In this document: positions 19,184 through 29,956 of the stretch, one piece after another
Position numbering within the stretch: the first letter of the stretch is position 1
Layout of the letters: each line of letters begins with the position of its first letter
Assembly (NCBI GenBank): GCA_030749225.1
Contig: JASMKO010000062.1
Span: forward strand, 1 to 64,000
DNA from: Verrucomicrobiota bacterium
GTDB taxonomy: Bacteria > Verrucomicrobiota > Verrucomicrobiia > Limisphaerales > UBA1096
DNA: 64,000 nt
Direction of reading: 5' to 3'
Notes under the pieces: model-generated
The model's input: the letters and a program-made list of their open reading frames with translations, nothing else
What the model was told of the DNA's origin: nothing
Database searches by the model: none
Position numbers and translations under genes: made by a program

Positions 19184-20338
19184 ATGACACTCCACGCCTT
19201 CTCCCAGAAGATCGCTCTCACCGCGCTTGGACTCACCGTGGCGCTTGGACAAGCGGTCGCCACACCGACCCGCGCCCTGGTTTGTTTGGGCAGCTACTCG
19301 ACCCCCGACCGGGAGAGTGTTCACCTCTTCCAACTCAACCTGAAAGACGGCTCGTTAAAAAAAATGAGCGCCGTGGACGGCCTAAAAAACCCGTCGTTTA
19401 TCAAGATTCACCCAAGCGGTCGCTACCTGTACACCGTCAACGAAGTCAGCACGTTTGACGGCAAGCGCAGCGGCGGCGTGACAGCGTTTGCTCTGGACGT
19501 GCAAGGCGGCAAACTGACCCGACTGAACCAACAGCCATCCGGCGACACAGGCCCGTGCCACCTCACTGTCGATGCCACCGGCAAATACGTGCTCGTCGCC
19601 CACTACGGCGGCGGCAGCACCTCGGTGTTGCCAATCAAAGACGACGGCTCAATCGGCGCGGTGGTGTCGCAGATCAAGCACAAGGGCTCCAGCATCACGC
19701 CGCGCCAAAAGGCGCCACACGCCCACGCCATCCATGTCGGGCCAAACAACAAGTTTGCCTTCGCACCGGACCTCGGAATCGACAAGGTGCTCGTGTTCAA
19801 GTTCAATGAGAAAACCGGGCAGATCCAGGAAACCAAGTTTGGCGGAGCCAATGTTGACCCCGGCTCCGGCCCACGCCACTTTGGATTCCACCCCAACGGC
19901 AAATACGCCTACGTCATCAACGAGATCAAGCAGACCGTCACCGCCTTCGGCTACAGGGCAAAGCGGGGCAAACTCCGCACGCTGCAGACGATCAGCACCG
20001 TGCCGGGGCCAATCAAGGGCAACAGCACGGCCGAGATTCTCGTGCATCCCAGCGGCAAATTCCTCTACGGCTCGAACCGCGGCCACAACAGTATCGCCAT
20101 GTTCAAAATCGACGAAAAGAACGGCAAACTCACGGCACTCGGACACGAGCCGATTCGCGGAGAAATCCCGCGCAACTTCGGTATCGATCCCACAGGGCAG
20201 TTCCTGCTAGCCGCCGGCCAAAGTTCGAACAACGTGAACGTCTTTCGCATTGATCCGGAAAGCGGCAAGCTGAAATTTACCGGCAACACCATCGACATCG
20301 CGCAACCGGTCTGCGTGAGAATGATTCTGCAGGACTGA
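19184..20338 (+). CDS. 6-phosphogluconolactonase-type beta-propeller (lactonase family), secreted
   Basis: ORF 19136..20338; LKNPSFIKIHPSGRYLYTVNEV, GPCHLTVDATGKYVLVAHYGGGST, GPRHFGFHPNGKYAYVINE. Confidence 0.9.
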   Translation: MTLHAFSQKIALTALGLTVALGQAVATPTRALVCLGSYSTPDRESVHLFQLNLKDGSLKKMSAVDGLKNPSFIKIHPSGRYLYTVNEVSTFDGKRSGGVTAFALDVQGGKLTRLNQQPSGDTGPCHLTVDATGKYVLVAHYGGGSTSVLPIKDDGSIGAVVSQIKHKGSSITPRQKAPHAHAIHVGPNNKFAFAPDLGIDKVLVFKFNEKTGQIQETKFGGANVDPGSGPRHFGFHPNGKYAYVINEIKQTVTAFGYRAKRGKLRTLQTISTVPGPIKGNSTAEILVHPSGKFLYGSNRGHNSIAMFKIDEKNGKLTALGHEPIRGEIPRNFGIDPTGQFLLAAGQSSNNVNVFRIDPESGKLKFTGNTIDIAQPVCVRMILQD

Positions 20339-20359
20339 CGCCACCCGGCGTGTGCTGCC

Positions 20360-21790
20360 ATGGCTGACGACCGTCCGAACATCATTTTCATCATAACGGA
20401 CCAACAGCGGTTGGACACTATCAACGCGCTAGGATTCGATTATGTAGACACGCCGAATCTTGATCGACTGGTTCACGAGGGGGTGACATTCCGCAACTGC
20501 TACGTCACGGCGCCATCCTGTGCCAGCGCACGTGCCAGCCTGTTCACCGGCTACTATCCCCACACGACCGGCATCCTGAAAAACGCCGATACCTGGCAGC
20601 ATAGCTGGGTGGAATTACTCAACCAAAGCGGTTACCACTGCGTCAATGTCGGCAAAATGCACACATACCCCTTCGACACCAAGTGCGGTTTCCACCAGCG
20701 ATTCGTGGTTGAAAACAAGGATCGCTACCTCGAGGGACGCCATTTTTACGATGAGTGGGACAAGGCGCTCCGGGCTCGGGGACTGGTCAAGCAACAGCGC
20801 GAACTGTATCGCCAACACACCAACTACGATCAATGCCTCGGGGCATTCACATGGGATTTGCCGGAGGAAACACATTCAGACAACTTCGTCGGCGACTTGG
20901 CCAAGTGGTGGCTGCAAAACCACCCGGCGCAGCACCCCCTCTTTTTGCAGGTCGGCTTCCCCGGGCCGCATCCGCCTTACGATCCGACGCCAAGACATCT
21001 CGAGCCATATCTCGACCGAAACCTGCCCCTGTCCAGACTTTCACAGGACGATCTTGACAACCAACCCGAGGCGTTTAAGGGCATGCGCACCCACAACACC
21101 GAGGTGGACCACGACTCCGTGGTACATCAACTCAACCCCACCGAGGAGCAGCGACTACGCCAACGCCGTCACTACTTAGCCAACGTCACGATGATCGACG
21201 AGAAGATCGGCGAACTGATTGACACGCTCGAAAAGACCGGATACCTCGATAACTCGATCATCGTGTTCACGTCGGACCACGGCGACTGCCTGACCGACCA
21301 CGGGCACAGTCAAAAGTGGACAATGTACGAGCAGGTCATTCAGGTTCCTCTCATTATTTGGGCTCCAAAGAAATACGCCGGCGGACGTATGATCGACGGC
21401 CTGTTGCAATCGCTCGACCTCGCACCGTTGATACTCGAATGGGCCAACGCTCCCGTTCCCGACAGCCTTGAGGGCCTACCGCCCACCACTGCGCTGGAGG
21501 GAGACCACTGGCCCGGCCGAGAATTCGTGTTCGCCGAACAACAGCGTGACCTTAATTTCACTACCAGCGACTTCATGACCATGATCCGAAGCCGCGAATG
21601 GAAGTTGGTGCATTTCCTTGGCGAAACATTTGGACAGTTGTTCAACCTGAAAAACGATCCTGATGAAGTGAACGACCTTTGGAATGATCCCAATCATCAG
21701 GTGCAAAAGGATCAATTACTCCGAAGGATGCTCGAGTGGCACATCGAGAGTCAGCTTAAAACTGCAACCTGGGCGGAAAGATGGCGATGA
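20360..21790 (+). CDS. sulfatase
   Basis: RPNIIFIITDQQRLDT, SCASARASLFTGYYPH (Cys in formylglycine position), FTSDHGDCLTDHG. Confidence 0.93.
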   Translation: MADDRPNIIFIITDQQRLDTINALGFDYVDTPNLDRLVHEGVTFRNCYVTAPSCASARASLFTGYYPHTTGILKNADTWQHSWVELLNQSGYHCVNVGKMHTYPFDTKCGFHQRFVVENKDRYLEGRHFYDEWDKALRARGLVKQQRELYRQHTNYDQCLGAFTWDLPEETHSDNFVGDLAKWWLQNHPAQHPLFLQVGFPGPHPPYDPTPRHLEPYLDRNLPLSRLSQDDLDNQPEAFKGMRTHNTEVDHDSVVHQLNPTEEQRLRQRRHYLANVTMIDEKIGELIDTLEKTGYLDNSIIVFTSDHGDCLTDHGHSQKWTMYEQVIQVPLIIWAPKKYAGGRMIDGLLQSLDLAPLILEWANAPVPDSLEGLPPTTALEGDHWPGREFVFAEQQRDLNFTTSDFMTMIRSREWKLVHFLGETFGQLFNLKNDPDEVNDLWNDPNHQVQKDQLLRRMLEWHIESQLKTATWAERWR

Positions 21791-23328
21791 ACGGAAACGA
21801 AATTCGCCCAGCCCCCAACACCAAACTAGGCATCCTCCGAAACATTGGGCCAGGCATGATCCTGGCGGGTTCCATCGTTGGCTCCGGCGAACTCATCGCC
21901 ACCACCCGCACCGGAGCGGAAGCCGGGTTTGATTTTTTGTGGCTGATCATTTTTGGATGCATTATCAAGGTATTCACCCAGATTGAACTAGGGCGCCACG
22001 CCATCTCCTCGGGAAAAACCACGCTTGCAACGCTTAACGAAGTCCCCGGTCCGCGTGTTCTGAATGGGAACTGGATCATATGGTACTGGTTCCTGCTTTT
22101 TATTGCCATCGTCGCCCAACAGGGAGGCATTGTCGGTGGCGTTGGCCAAGCGATGTCCATTAGCATTCCGCTTACTGAGAAAGGCCAAAAATACAACGAG
22201 TACGTCCAAACCAAGGTCCAACTGGAAGTCGCCCAAGCCGAACGAGACAACCGCGCGGACTCTGATGCCAGGCGCTTGGCAAAACTCGACGAGAAGATCA
22301 TCACCCTTACCGCCGCTGTACAGACGGCCGAGCAAAACGGCTTGGCCAAGCCTGAAAACCGGCCCTTGGGAGACAAATACTGGGCTGGCATCCTCACACT
22401 AATTGCCATCTTTCTATTGGTTTGGGGCAACTTCAGTTTCATTGAGCGGTTTTGCATTTTTTTGGTCGTGACCTTTACCCTGGTTACCATTGTCAACTTG
22501 TTTGCGTTGCAAACCCACGATGCCTGGGCAGTGTCTGTTGCCGACATCGTCCGTGGGATGAGCTTTCACATCCCCGAACCCACCGCAGAGTTGAAACCCC
22601 TTGCGACCGCACTGGCTACATTCGGCATCATCGGCGTTGGCGGTGCGGAACTAATCACCTACCCCTATTGGTGTCTGGAAAAAGGCTACGGAAAATGGAT
22701 CGGCCCCAGGGACAACTCCAACTCATGGCTTGGCCGAGCCAGAGGCTGGCTACGGGTAATGCAGTGGGACGCATGGGGCGCCATGGTCGTATACACTTTT
22801 TGCACTATTGCTTTTTATCTGCTCGGAGCGGCCATCCTTCATCGTTCCGGATTGCTGCCGGAAAAATCCGAACTCATCCAAACCCTCTCCGCAATGTATG
22901 CGCCAGTATTCGGCGCCGCTGCACAGGGAATTTTCTTATTTGGCGCCTTTGCCGTTCTCTTCTCCACCTTTTACGTGGCGCTTGCCGCACAGTCTCGCCT
23001 AGCTGCAGACGCCATCAACGTCCTAGGCCTGGCCAAGCTTAATGATATCCAGAAGAAAAAAGTCGTGAAAGGCCTTGGTGTGGCACTACCAGCCATCGCC
23101 GTCACCATCTATACTTTTTTCCCTGCCCCAACTTGGCTCATCCTTACGGCAGGCACCATGCAGGCAATCCTCCTGCCGATGCTCGGCTTTTCCGTTCTCT
23201 ACTTCCGCTACAAAAAAAGCGACCCGCGACTACGCGCCGGCAAACTGTGGGACATCATGCTCTGGCTGTCTTTTTTCGCATTCCTAGTGATCGGCGCCCA
23301 TCTGGCCTACACCAAACTCTTCACCTAA
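21781..23328 (+). CDS. Nramp-family divalent metal transporter with inserted hydrophilic segment
   Basis: GPGMILAGSIVGSGELIATTRTGAEAGF, TQIELGRHAISSG; multiple TM helices; charged insert ~22180-22380. Confidence 0.75.
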   Translation: MAMNGNEIRPAPNTKLGILRNIGPGMILAGSIVGSGELIATTRTGAEAGFDFLWLIIFGCIIKVFTQIELGRHAISSGKTTLATLNEVPGPRVLNGNWIIWYWFLLFIAIVAQQGGIVGGVGQAMSISIPLTEKGQKYNEYVQTKVQLEVAQAERDNRADSDARRLAKLDEKIITLTAAVQTAEQNGLAKPENRPLGDKYWAGILTLIAIFLLVWGNFSFIERFCIFLVVTFTLVTIVNLFALQTHDAWAVSVADIVRGMSFHIPEPTAELKPLATALATFGIIGVGGAELITYPYWCLEKGYGKWIGPRDNSNSWLGRARGWLRVMQWDAWGAMVVYTFCTIAFYLLGAAILHRSGLLPEKSELIQTLSAMYAPVFGAAAQGIFLFGAFAVLFSTFYVALAAQSRLAADAINVLGLAKLNDIQKKKVVKGLGVALPAIAVTIYTFFPAPTWLILTAGTMQAILLPMLGFSVLYFRYKKSDPRLRAGKLWDIMLWLSFFAFLVIGAHLAYTKLFT

Positions 23329-23478
23329 TGATCAATTGAAAATAAACTCTTTGATCAATGAGATGGCAGGAAGAACCCATAAAGCCTTTTTGCCAAAAAA
23401 CTCGCCATCTAGGCAATTGCGTCTAGCCCAAGAAATCAGCTTGAAATACCTCCCTTCAGCGCCAACAGTTCCTGCGCT

Positions 23479-24651
23479 ATGAAACCTATTTTTACGTTCC
23501 TGCTTGCGGCTCTGTTTTTGGTGGGCTGCGGCCCTGCCGGAGAAGAACACGCCCACCATCACAGCCATGACCATGAGCAAGGTAAAGTGAATGACGATGA
23601 CCATGAGCACGCTCACCCAGAAGACATCAAAAAACTGGAAGATGTGATCGCCTCGCTGAAGAAGGTTGTCGCCGAGAAGGATGCCCAAATCAAGGCGCTC
23701 GAGGATGCCGGCCAAGCCTCGAAAGGCGTTCGGCTTGGCACCGGCCTGATGACCTTTGATACCGTCCCCGGCTGGGGGCTCACTGTGGAGGGCAAATCCG
23801 CCATAGGCCCGACGCATGGAGGCGTGATAGTCGGCAAGGACGGCACCATCTACACCAGCGCCGACAAGGGGGTGATTGCCTTTTCGCCAGACGGCAAGGT
23901 CGTCCGCGAATTCCTGGGCGAACCTTACACGAAACTACACGACATCGAGATTCGAGACGAGAGTGGCACCGAGTACCTCTACGGCGCGCGCAATACCAGC
24001 GCGGAAGGAATCAAGTTCAACGCCGCCGACGGGAAGGTCGCGCTCCGTCTGCCCTTCCCGAAGGAGTCTGGACTGAAACTTACCAAGTTCAGCCCAACCG
24101 CCATCACGGTGTCCACCGACGGCCGGATCTTTCTTTCCGACGGCTACGCCAGCAATATCATTTTCATCTTCGACAAGGCCGGCAAATACCTGAAACACTT
24201 CGGGGCCAAGGGCAATGGCCCTCGCCAATTCAACACCGCGCACGGCATGACGTTAGACACCCGCTACGACTCGCCGCGCCTGCTGATCTGCGACCGCAAC
24301 CACGAGCCAAAAGGTCGACTGCTCCACTACAGTCTTGATGGCGAATACATCAACGAAGTCATCGGCGGGCTCGGCATGCCAACCTCCGTTTCCGTGCAGG
24401 GCAACTACGTTTCGGTGCCGGATCTTCACGGCCGCGTAGTGATTCTGAACAAGAGCAACACCATCATGGCAGTGCTTGGCCACAATCAGGATCCCAAACT
24501 GGGACGCAGCTACGGTGTGAAACAGGCTGACTGGATCGAAGGAGTCTTCAGCGGTACGCACGGCTCCGGCTGGGACGCCGATGGCAACCTGTATGTGCAG
24601 GATTGGAACGTGGACGGCCGAATCATGAAACTTGTCCGTGTGAAGGGATGA
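23479..24651 (+). CDS. NHL/6-bladed beta-propeller lipoprotein with His/Asp/Glu-rich N-terminus
   Basis: Lipobox LVGC; HAHHHSHDHEQGKVNDDDHEHAHPED; NHL-like blades (FGAKGNGPRQFNTAHGMTLD). Confidence 0.75.
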   Translation: MKPIFTFLLAALFLVGCGPAGEEHAHHHSHDHEQGKVNDDDHEHAHPEDIKKLEDVIASLKKVVAEKDAQIKALEDAGQASKGVRLGTGLMTFDTVPGWGLTVEGKSAIGPTHGGVIVGKDGTIYTSADKGVIAFSPDGKVVREFLGEPYTKLHDIEIRDESGTEYLYGARNTSAEGIKFNAADGKVALRLPFPKESGLKLTKFSPTAITVSTDGRIFLSDGYASNIIFIFDKAGKYLKHFGAKGNGPRQFNTAHGMTLDTRYDSPRLLICDRNHEPKGRLLHYSLDGEYINEVIGGLGMPTSVSVQGNYVSVPDLHGRVVILNKSNTIMAVLGHNQDPKLGRSYGVKQADWIEGVFSGTHGSGWDADGNLYVQDWNVDGRIMKLVRVKG

Positions 24652-24675
24652 GCAACCAAGCCGCTTGGGCAAGAG

Positions 24676-26136
24676 TTACCCCTTGGGGATCGGCATCGGC
24701 TTGAACTCGAACGGCATCGTCTCCGGCAGCACTGTAACACCTGTGGTAAACTTGAATGGTGCGCCCACTCTGCCGGTCGCTTGGCCAAGCCGTCCGCCGC
24801 GTCGAGTTGACGTGCCACGCTGGATCGGCTCAGCGTAAGTCAGTTCCACCATGAACGCCGTCCAGCCCTTCTCAGGCTCGGGCACCCTACCGACATAAGT
24901 GCCGCGGCTCACCGGTCGCAGCCTGTTGCTCGTCCAGGTTTTGCCGGTTGTCTCAATGCGAAAATCGCGCGTCTCAGGGTTGGTACATTGCCAGAGCAGC
25001 ACTTCCTTCGGGCGCACCTCAGTCGTCACCTTTATCGAACCGTCCTCCTGCACGGCCCAGTCGTACTCCGGTAGCTTGCTTTGGTTCAGGATGGCGTTGT
25101 AGTAAGCGGCCAAGCTGTAAATGGCGTCCGAGCCATCGAGCGAATGTCCGGCGTTGGGCACATAGCGGAGGTGCTTAGGTCCGGTCAGATCCTTGTAATA
25201 AAACTTCCAAGAGTCCGGCAAGAAAAACTGGTCGCCGCAGGCGTTGATCAAATACTTGGGCATCGTGTAGCGTTCGAGGTATTCGTACGGCTCCACGATC
25301 TTGAGTAGGCGCTCGTACTCCGGCGTGTCTTGCCAACCCATGATGCCTATCTCGGTGTAGTCGCCCACCGCCGGGGCGTAAAATCCGTAGGCGCGGTAAT
25401 GGTGCTTGAACGACGGGATGACGTTGAGCATGTCAATAACGATTGGCACGATGGCAACGATGCGCTTGTCCACCGCCGCCACGCTCCAAGTGGTCCAGCC
25501 GCGCTTCGACCCACCAGCGGCCACGAACTTGTCTATCACGACTTCGCCACCCTCCGGCTTATCCAAAAAGTCGGTGATGGTGTCCATCGCGCGGACGACA
25601 GCCTTTGTCATCGGCAACCGAGCAGGCCATCGATCGTCGCCAGTGCGCAGATATTTGTCCCATGTGTAGGCGATGAGCGCATCCTCGGAGCGATCGCGGT
25701 TGTCGCCGGCGAAGCGCAGCGGCTGATTGGGGATCATGCCCAACCCGGTGACCACCGAGCCGGTCTTGACCGCGATTTGCGCCATGATGTCGTCTGCCTT
25801 GGTCGGCGGCTCCTTGCCGTTTCTGCCCCCGCCGATCAGCAGCAGGCTGGTGTCGTGTCTCAGCTTGCGCGGCTTGGAGATGGTCAACCAGTGCTTCCAC
25901 AGCGTGCGGTCGACGTCTGCCTCGGTCAGGAATTGTTGCGAGGTCATCTCGAGGATGTAGGTGGTGCTGCCCTTCCCCTCGATTGTCGAAATCAGACTGT
26001 ACTCGTAGGCCGGATCCGGTTTGGCCACGTACCGATCGAGCGCTGTTTCTCTAGCAGTTGCACGCGGACAAACGATGCAACTCACAGCCAAAGCGACTAA
26101 TACCGTGCTAAGTTTATATGGATCATATCTGTTCAT
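24676..26136 (-). CDS. PhoPQ-activated pathogenicity-related (PqaA-like) alpha/beta hydrolase
   Basis: ALDRYVAKPDPAYEYSLI, LTSQQFLTEADVDRTLWKHWLTISKP-type region, VAAGGSKRGWTTWSVAAVDKRIVAIVP, YVPNAGHSLDGSD. Confidence 0.88.
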   Translation of the reverse strand: MNRYDPYKLSTVLVALAVSCIVCPRATARETALDRYVAKPDPAYEYSLISTIEGKGSTTYILEMTSQQFLTEADVDRTLWKHWLTISKPRKLRHDTSLLLIGGGRNGKEPPTKADDIMAQIAVKTGSVVTGLGMIPNQPLRFAGDNRDRSEDALIAYTWDKYLRTGDDRWPARLPMTKAVVRAMDTITDFLDKPEGGEVVIDKFVAAGGSKRGWTTWSVAAVDKRIVAIVPIVIDMLNVIPSFKHHYRAYGFYAPAVGDYTEIGIMGWQDTPEYERLLKIVEPYEYLERYTMPKYLINACGDQFFLPDSWKFYYKDLTGPKHLRYVPNAGHSLDGSDAIYSLAAYYNAILNQSKLPEYDWAVQEDGSIKVTTEVRPKEVLLWQCTNPETRDFRIETTGKTWTSNRLRPVSRGTYVGRVPEPEKGWTAFMVELTYAEPIQRGTSTRRGGRLGQATGRVGAPFKFTTGVTVLPETMPFEFKPMPIPKG

Positions 26137-26137
26137 C

Positions 26138-26758
26138 TCAAAGAATTTTTGGGGCTTTTTTTCCTGACGGCGTGCCGTCGGGCTTCCAAGACAATTTGTT
26201 TTTCAATTTTCCTTTTTCGTAAATAGCCTCCCAACGTTGCTGACCATTTTCATACCAACCAATCTCAAGCCCCTCCTTTTTTCCCGCCCTATAGGACGAC
26301 TGCACCTGAATTTTTCCACTCGAAAAATAGGTTAAACTGATGCCATCTAGTTTTCCAGCTTTGTAGTTTTCATCAACCCAGATTTTTCCGTCCTCATACC
26401 AGCGCTTGAACGACCCATGCTCAACTCCGTCGGCAAACGTCACCTGAAACGCACGACTCCCATCCTCCCGGTAAGTAACAAACGGCCCATGCATCTTCCC
26501 ACTCCTGATCGAATAACTCTCGGACTTTTTTTTATTAGAATAAAACTTCACCACTTCACCCGAGTAAGGTTCCCCTTTGATTAGGAGCAAACCATCCTTT
26601 GACTCGGTGAGTTGCGTTTCGAGAACCGGCTTAGTCTCCATTCTCGAGAGGCCCTCCTCTTGAGCAAGCCCTTGGCCAAGCGTGAGCAGTAATATTACAA
26701 TTGCGGCACAGCACTTCTGTCGAATGGAATGCCCTGAAATCATGAAAGGGGTGATCAT
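26138..26758 (-). CDS. MORN-repeat/YwqK-like protein
   Basis: Repeats of type GKMHGPFVTYREDGS, GKIWVDENYKAGKLDGISLTYFSSGKI; visibly lower GC than surroundings. Confidence 0.75.
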   Translation of the reverse strand: MITPFMISGHSIRQKCCAAIVILLLTLGQGLAQEEGLSRMETKPVLETQLTESKDGLLLIKGEPYSGEVVKFYSNKKKSESYSIRSGKMHGPFVTYREDGSRAFQVTFADGVEHGSFKRWYEDGKIWVDENYKAGKLDGISLTYFSSGKIQVQSSYRAGKKEGLEIGWYENGQQRWEAIYEKGKLKNKLSWKPDGTPSGKKAPKIL

Positions 26759-26768
26759 GCCGATTTTG

Positions 26769-28193
26769 CTAACCTTTTATCAACTTGACCAATGTTTCGC
26801 CCACCAGTTGAGGGTTCGCCTTGCCTCGGCTGGATTTCATAACCTGCCCCTTGAGAAAGTTGATGGCGTTTTCCTTGCCGTTGCGTACATCGTCGACTGG
26901 ACCGGGGTTTGCGTCAATTGCATCCTGGCACCACTTCTGAAGTTCAACACTGTCGCTGACCTGCGCCAGGCCCTTGGCGTCAACAATCGACTTGGGCGAA
27001 CCGCCGTGTTCGAAAAGCTCGGCAAACACTTCCTGAGCACCTTTGCTGCTGATCGTGCCTTCGTCTATGATCTCAACTAATTCACGTATGGCCTCTGGGG
27101 CAAATTTCAAATCGCCAACTGATGTTTCTGCCTCGGTCAAGTGGGCCTGTAAATTGTTGATGACCCAGTTGGCAATGGCCTTGGGGTTGTCCGATCCCTC
27201 GACCGCCTGCTCGAAAAAGCCGCCCAAAGGCACGTTGCCGACGAATACGTCGGCGTCCTGCGCCGTGATGCCGTAATCGTTCACAAACCGCTGCTTACGC
27301 ACGAGGGGCAACTCGACCATCTGCGAGCGCACCTCAGCCAACCAGGCGTTGTCGGGCTTGAGCGGCATCAGGTCCGGCTCGGGGAAGTAGCGGTAGTCGT
27401 GGGCGTGCTCCTTCGTGCGCATGCTCTCGGTAATGCCGGCGACATCGTCCCACCGACGGGTCTCCTGCACGAGCGTCCCGCCACACTCGATCGTCTCGAT
27501 CTGCCGCGGCACCTCGTAATTGATCGCACGCCGCACGCCGCTGAATGTGTTCATATTTTTGATCTCCACCTTCACGCCGAGTTCCTCGTTGCCTTTCGGG
27601 CGGACGCTGATGTTGACATCGCAGCGCACCATGCCCTTCTCCATGTCACAATCGCTGATGCCGCCGTAAATCAGGATATCCTTGAGCGCATTGAGATATT
27701 CGTAAGCCATGTCTGCACTGCCAAGATCCGGCTCAGAAACGATTTCGAGCAGCGGCACCCCGGCACGGTTGAAGTCAACGCCGCTGTGCTGGTCGAAATG
27801 GCTGTTCTTACCGACGTCCTCCTCGAGATGCGCGCGGGTGATGCGTACCCGCTCGATGCCGCCGCCGAACTCAAAGTCCACATGGCCGGTCGTCGTCGAC
27901 GGAAAGTCGAACTGCGTGATTTGGTAATCCTTGCAGACGTCCGGATAAAAGTAGTTTTTACGGTCAAACTTGGCGAAGCCCGGCACCTCGCAGTTGAGCA
28001 GGTAGCCGGTGAGCGCCGTGAGCTGCAGCGCGCGCTCGTTGGGCACCGGCAACACACCCGGCAGACCGAGGCAGACCGGGCAAACGTTGGTGTTCGGTTC
28101 CGCGCCAAACTCATTGGCGCATCCACAGAACATCTTCGACTTTGTCTTGAGCTGGCAGTGGGTTTCCAACCCGATGACTGCCTCGTATTCCAT
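26769..28193 (-). CDS. gatB: Asp-tRNA(Asn)/Glu-tRNA(Gln) amidotransferase subunit B
   Basis: [51 protein letters not shown]. Confidence 0.97.
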   Translation of the reverse strand: MEYEAVIGLETHCQLKTKSKMFCGCANEFGAEPNTNVCPVCLGLPGVLPVPNERALQLTALTGYLLNCEVPGFAKFDRKNYFYPDVCKDYQITQFDFPSTTTGHVDFEFGGGIERVRITRAHLEEDVGKNSHFDQHSGVDFNRAGVPLLEIVSEPDLGSADMAYEYLNALKDILIYGGISDCDMEKGMVRCDVNISVRPKGNEELGVKVEIKNMNTFSGVRRAINYEVPRQIETIECGGTLVQETRRWDDVAGITESMRTKEHAHDYRYFPEPDLMPLKPDNAWLAEVRSQMVELPLVRKQRFVNDYGITAQDADVFVGNVPLGGFFEQAVEGSDNPKAIANWVINNLQAHLTEAETSVGDLKFAPEAIRELVEIIDEGTISSKGAQEVFAELFEHGGSPKSIVDAKGLAQVSDSVELQKWCQDAIDANPGPVDDVRNGKENAINFLKGQVMKSSRGKANPQLVGETLVKLIKG

Positions 28194-29659
28194 CAGAGCG
28201 CGGCCCTTTCGTTGTGCCACGGCGTGGCCTGTTCGTACGCATGGGCAATTTGCAACAACTTGCTCTCACCGAAAGGCTTGCCAAGCAATTGCAGGCCGAT
28301 CGGCAGTTTCGGTTCACTGGTAAATCCGCATGGTAAACTGATGCCGCACGTTCCCGCCAGGTTGCAGGAAATCGTGAAAATATCAGACAAATACATCTGC
28401 AGCGGGTCATCGGTTTTTTCACCGGCCTTGAAGGCCGGGATTGGCATGGTCGGGGTGATCAGCACGTCAACCGTCTCGAAGGCCTGCTCGAAGTCGCGCT
28501 TGATGAGTGTGCGCACCTTCTGTGCGCGCAGATAATAGGCGTCGTAATAGCCACTGCTCAGCACATAGGTGCCGAGGATGATGCGCCGCTTGACCTCCTC
28601 TCCAAAGCCCCGCCCGCGTGTCTTGCAGTAGAGCGAAAACGGGTCATCACCCTCGACACGTTCGCCGTAACGGATGCCGTCAAAGCGAGCCAGGTTCGCG
28701 CTGGCCTCAGCGGTAGCGACGATGTAGTAGGTCGCCACACCGTACTCGGTATGCGGCATGTTGACCTCGTGGATCTCCGCGCCGAGCACTTCGCACTGCT
28801 TCACCGCCGCGTCGAATGCCGCACGGACTTCCGGGTCGATTCCGTCGGTGAGGTATTCCGTTGGCAGACCAAGCTTGACGCCTTTCAGGTCGCCGCCCAG
28901 CACAGCGGTGTAGTCCGACACCTCCACCGGGACGCTGGTTGAATCGAGAGGATCTTGGCCGGCAATCGCACCGAGAAGCACCGCGGAGTCACGCACATCC
29001 CTGGCCATCGGGCCAACCTGGTCGAGCGACGAAGCAAACGCCACCACCCCGTAACGCGACACGCGCCCGTATGTCGGTTTAAGCCCGACGCAGCCGCACA
29101 GTGCTGCCGGTTGACGGAGCGAGCCGCCGGTGTCGGTGCCGATGCTGGCGAAACATTCCTGTGCCGCAACCGCAGCCGCACTGCCGCCGCTCGAACCGCC
29201 CGGCACGCGCTCCAGATCCCACGGATTGTGGCTGTGCCCGAACGCCGAGTTTTCCGTCGAGCTGCCCATCGCGAACTCATCCATGTTCACCCGGCCAAAC
29301 AGCACTGCACCGGCGTCCCGCAGCTTGCGTACGACCGTGCCGTCGTACGGCGAGCGAAAGTCGCCGAGTATTCTCGAGGAACAGTTGACCGGCTGACCCT
29401 TGGCGCAAAACAGATCCTTCAAAGAGATCGGCACACCAAGCAGCGGCTTGTCAGCGTGTGTGTCGCCCTTGGCCAAGGCAGCGTCAGCAGCATCCGCTTG
29501 GCCAAGCGCGTCGTCGCGGTCTAGGCTGATGAAGGCGTTGACCCGATCGTCAACGGCATCAATGCGGTCGAGACAGGCCTGCATCGCCTCGCGGGCGGAA
29601 ACCTTGCCGGCCGCAAGGTTGGCCGTAAGGGCGGATAAGGTGAGTTCGTGCAGCATCAC
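28193..29659 (-). CDS. gatA: Asp-tRNA(Asn)/Glu-tRNA(Gln) amidotransferase subunit A
   Basis: [67 protein letters not shown] (amidase signature). Confidence 0.97.
   Translation of the reverse strand: MMLHELTLSALTANLAAGKVSAREAMQACLDRIDAVDDRVNAFISLDRDDALGQADAADAALAKGDTHADKPLLGVPISLKDLFCAKGQPVNCSSRILGDFRSPYDGTVVRKLRDAGAVLFGRVNMDEFAMGSSTENSAFGHSHNPWDLERVPGGSSGGSAAAVAAQECFASIGTDTGGSLRQPAALCGCVGLKPTYGRVSRYGVVAFASSLDQVGPMARDVRDSAVLLGAIAGQDPLDSTSVPVEVSDYTAVLGGDLKGVKLGLPTEYLTDGIDPEVRAAFDAAVKQCEVLGAEIHEVNMPHTEYGVATYYIVATAEASANLARFDGIRYGERVEGDDPFSLYCKTRGRGFGEEVKRRIILGTYVLSSGYYDAYYLRAQKVRTLIKRDFEQAFETVDVLITPTMPIPAFKAGEKTDDPLQMYLSDIFTISCNLAGTCGISLPCGFTSEPKLPIGLQLLGKPFGESKLLQIAHAYEQATPWHNERAAL
29495..29508. 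repeat. CGCTTGGCCAAGCG iterated palindrome
   Basis: In gatA, LGQ frame; a second core copy at 29468-29477 is in LAK frame. Confidence 0.95.
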
Positions 29660-29943
29660 TCGACAATCTTGGGCACGATGAACAGACCGTTGGCCTGCTT
29701 CGGCGCATTGGCCAAGGCGGTTTCCCGCGGGAGCGACGGGCGCACCTCGTCGACACGCAGAACGTTGGCCAGCGGCACGGCGTGTGCCATCGGCTCGATA
29801 CCGTCAACATCGAGCTCCTCCAGTTTTTTGACATAGCCGAGAATATCGCCGAGCTGGATGCCAAACTTGGCCTCCTCTTCCGGCGACAGGGCGATTCGTG
29901 CCAGGTTGGCGGCGTACCGAATGTCAAAATCGTTCTCAGCCAT
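29656..29943 (-). CDS. gatC: Asp-tRNA(Asn)/Glu-tRNA(Gln) amidotransferase subunit C
   Basis: [54 protein letters not shown]. Confidence 0.92.
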   Translation of the reverse strand: MAENDFDIRYAANLARIALSPEEEAKFGIQLGDILGYVKKLEELDVDGIEPMAHAVPLANVLRVDEVRPSLPRETALANAPKQANGLFIVPKIVE

Positions 29944-29956
29944 GGCAAGGTCCGGG

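Noticed and set aside
23328-23360. TGATCAAT direct repeats after the Nramp gene
   Set aside because: Two short AT-rich octamers only; no further copies or structure to distinguish from chance
27399-28535. 378-aa plus-strand ORF
   Set aside because: Antisense to gatB/gatA; no domain recognised
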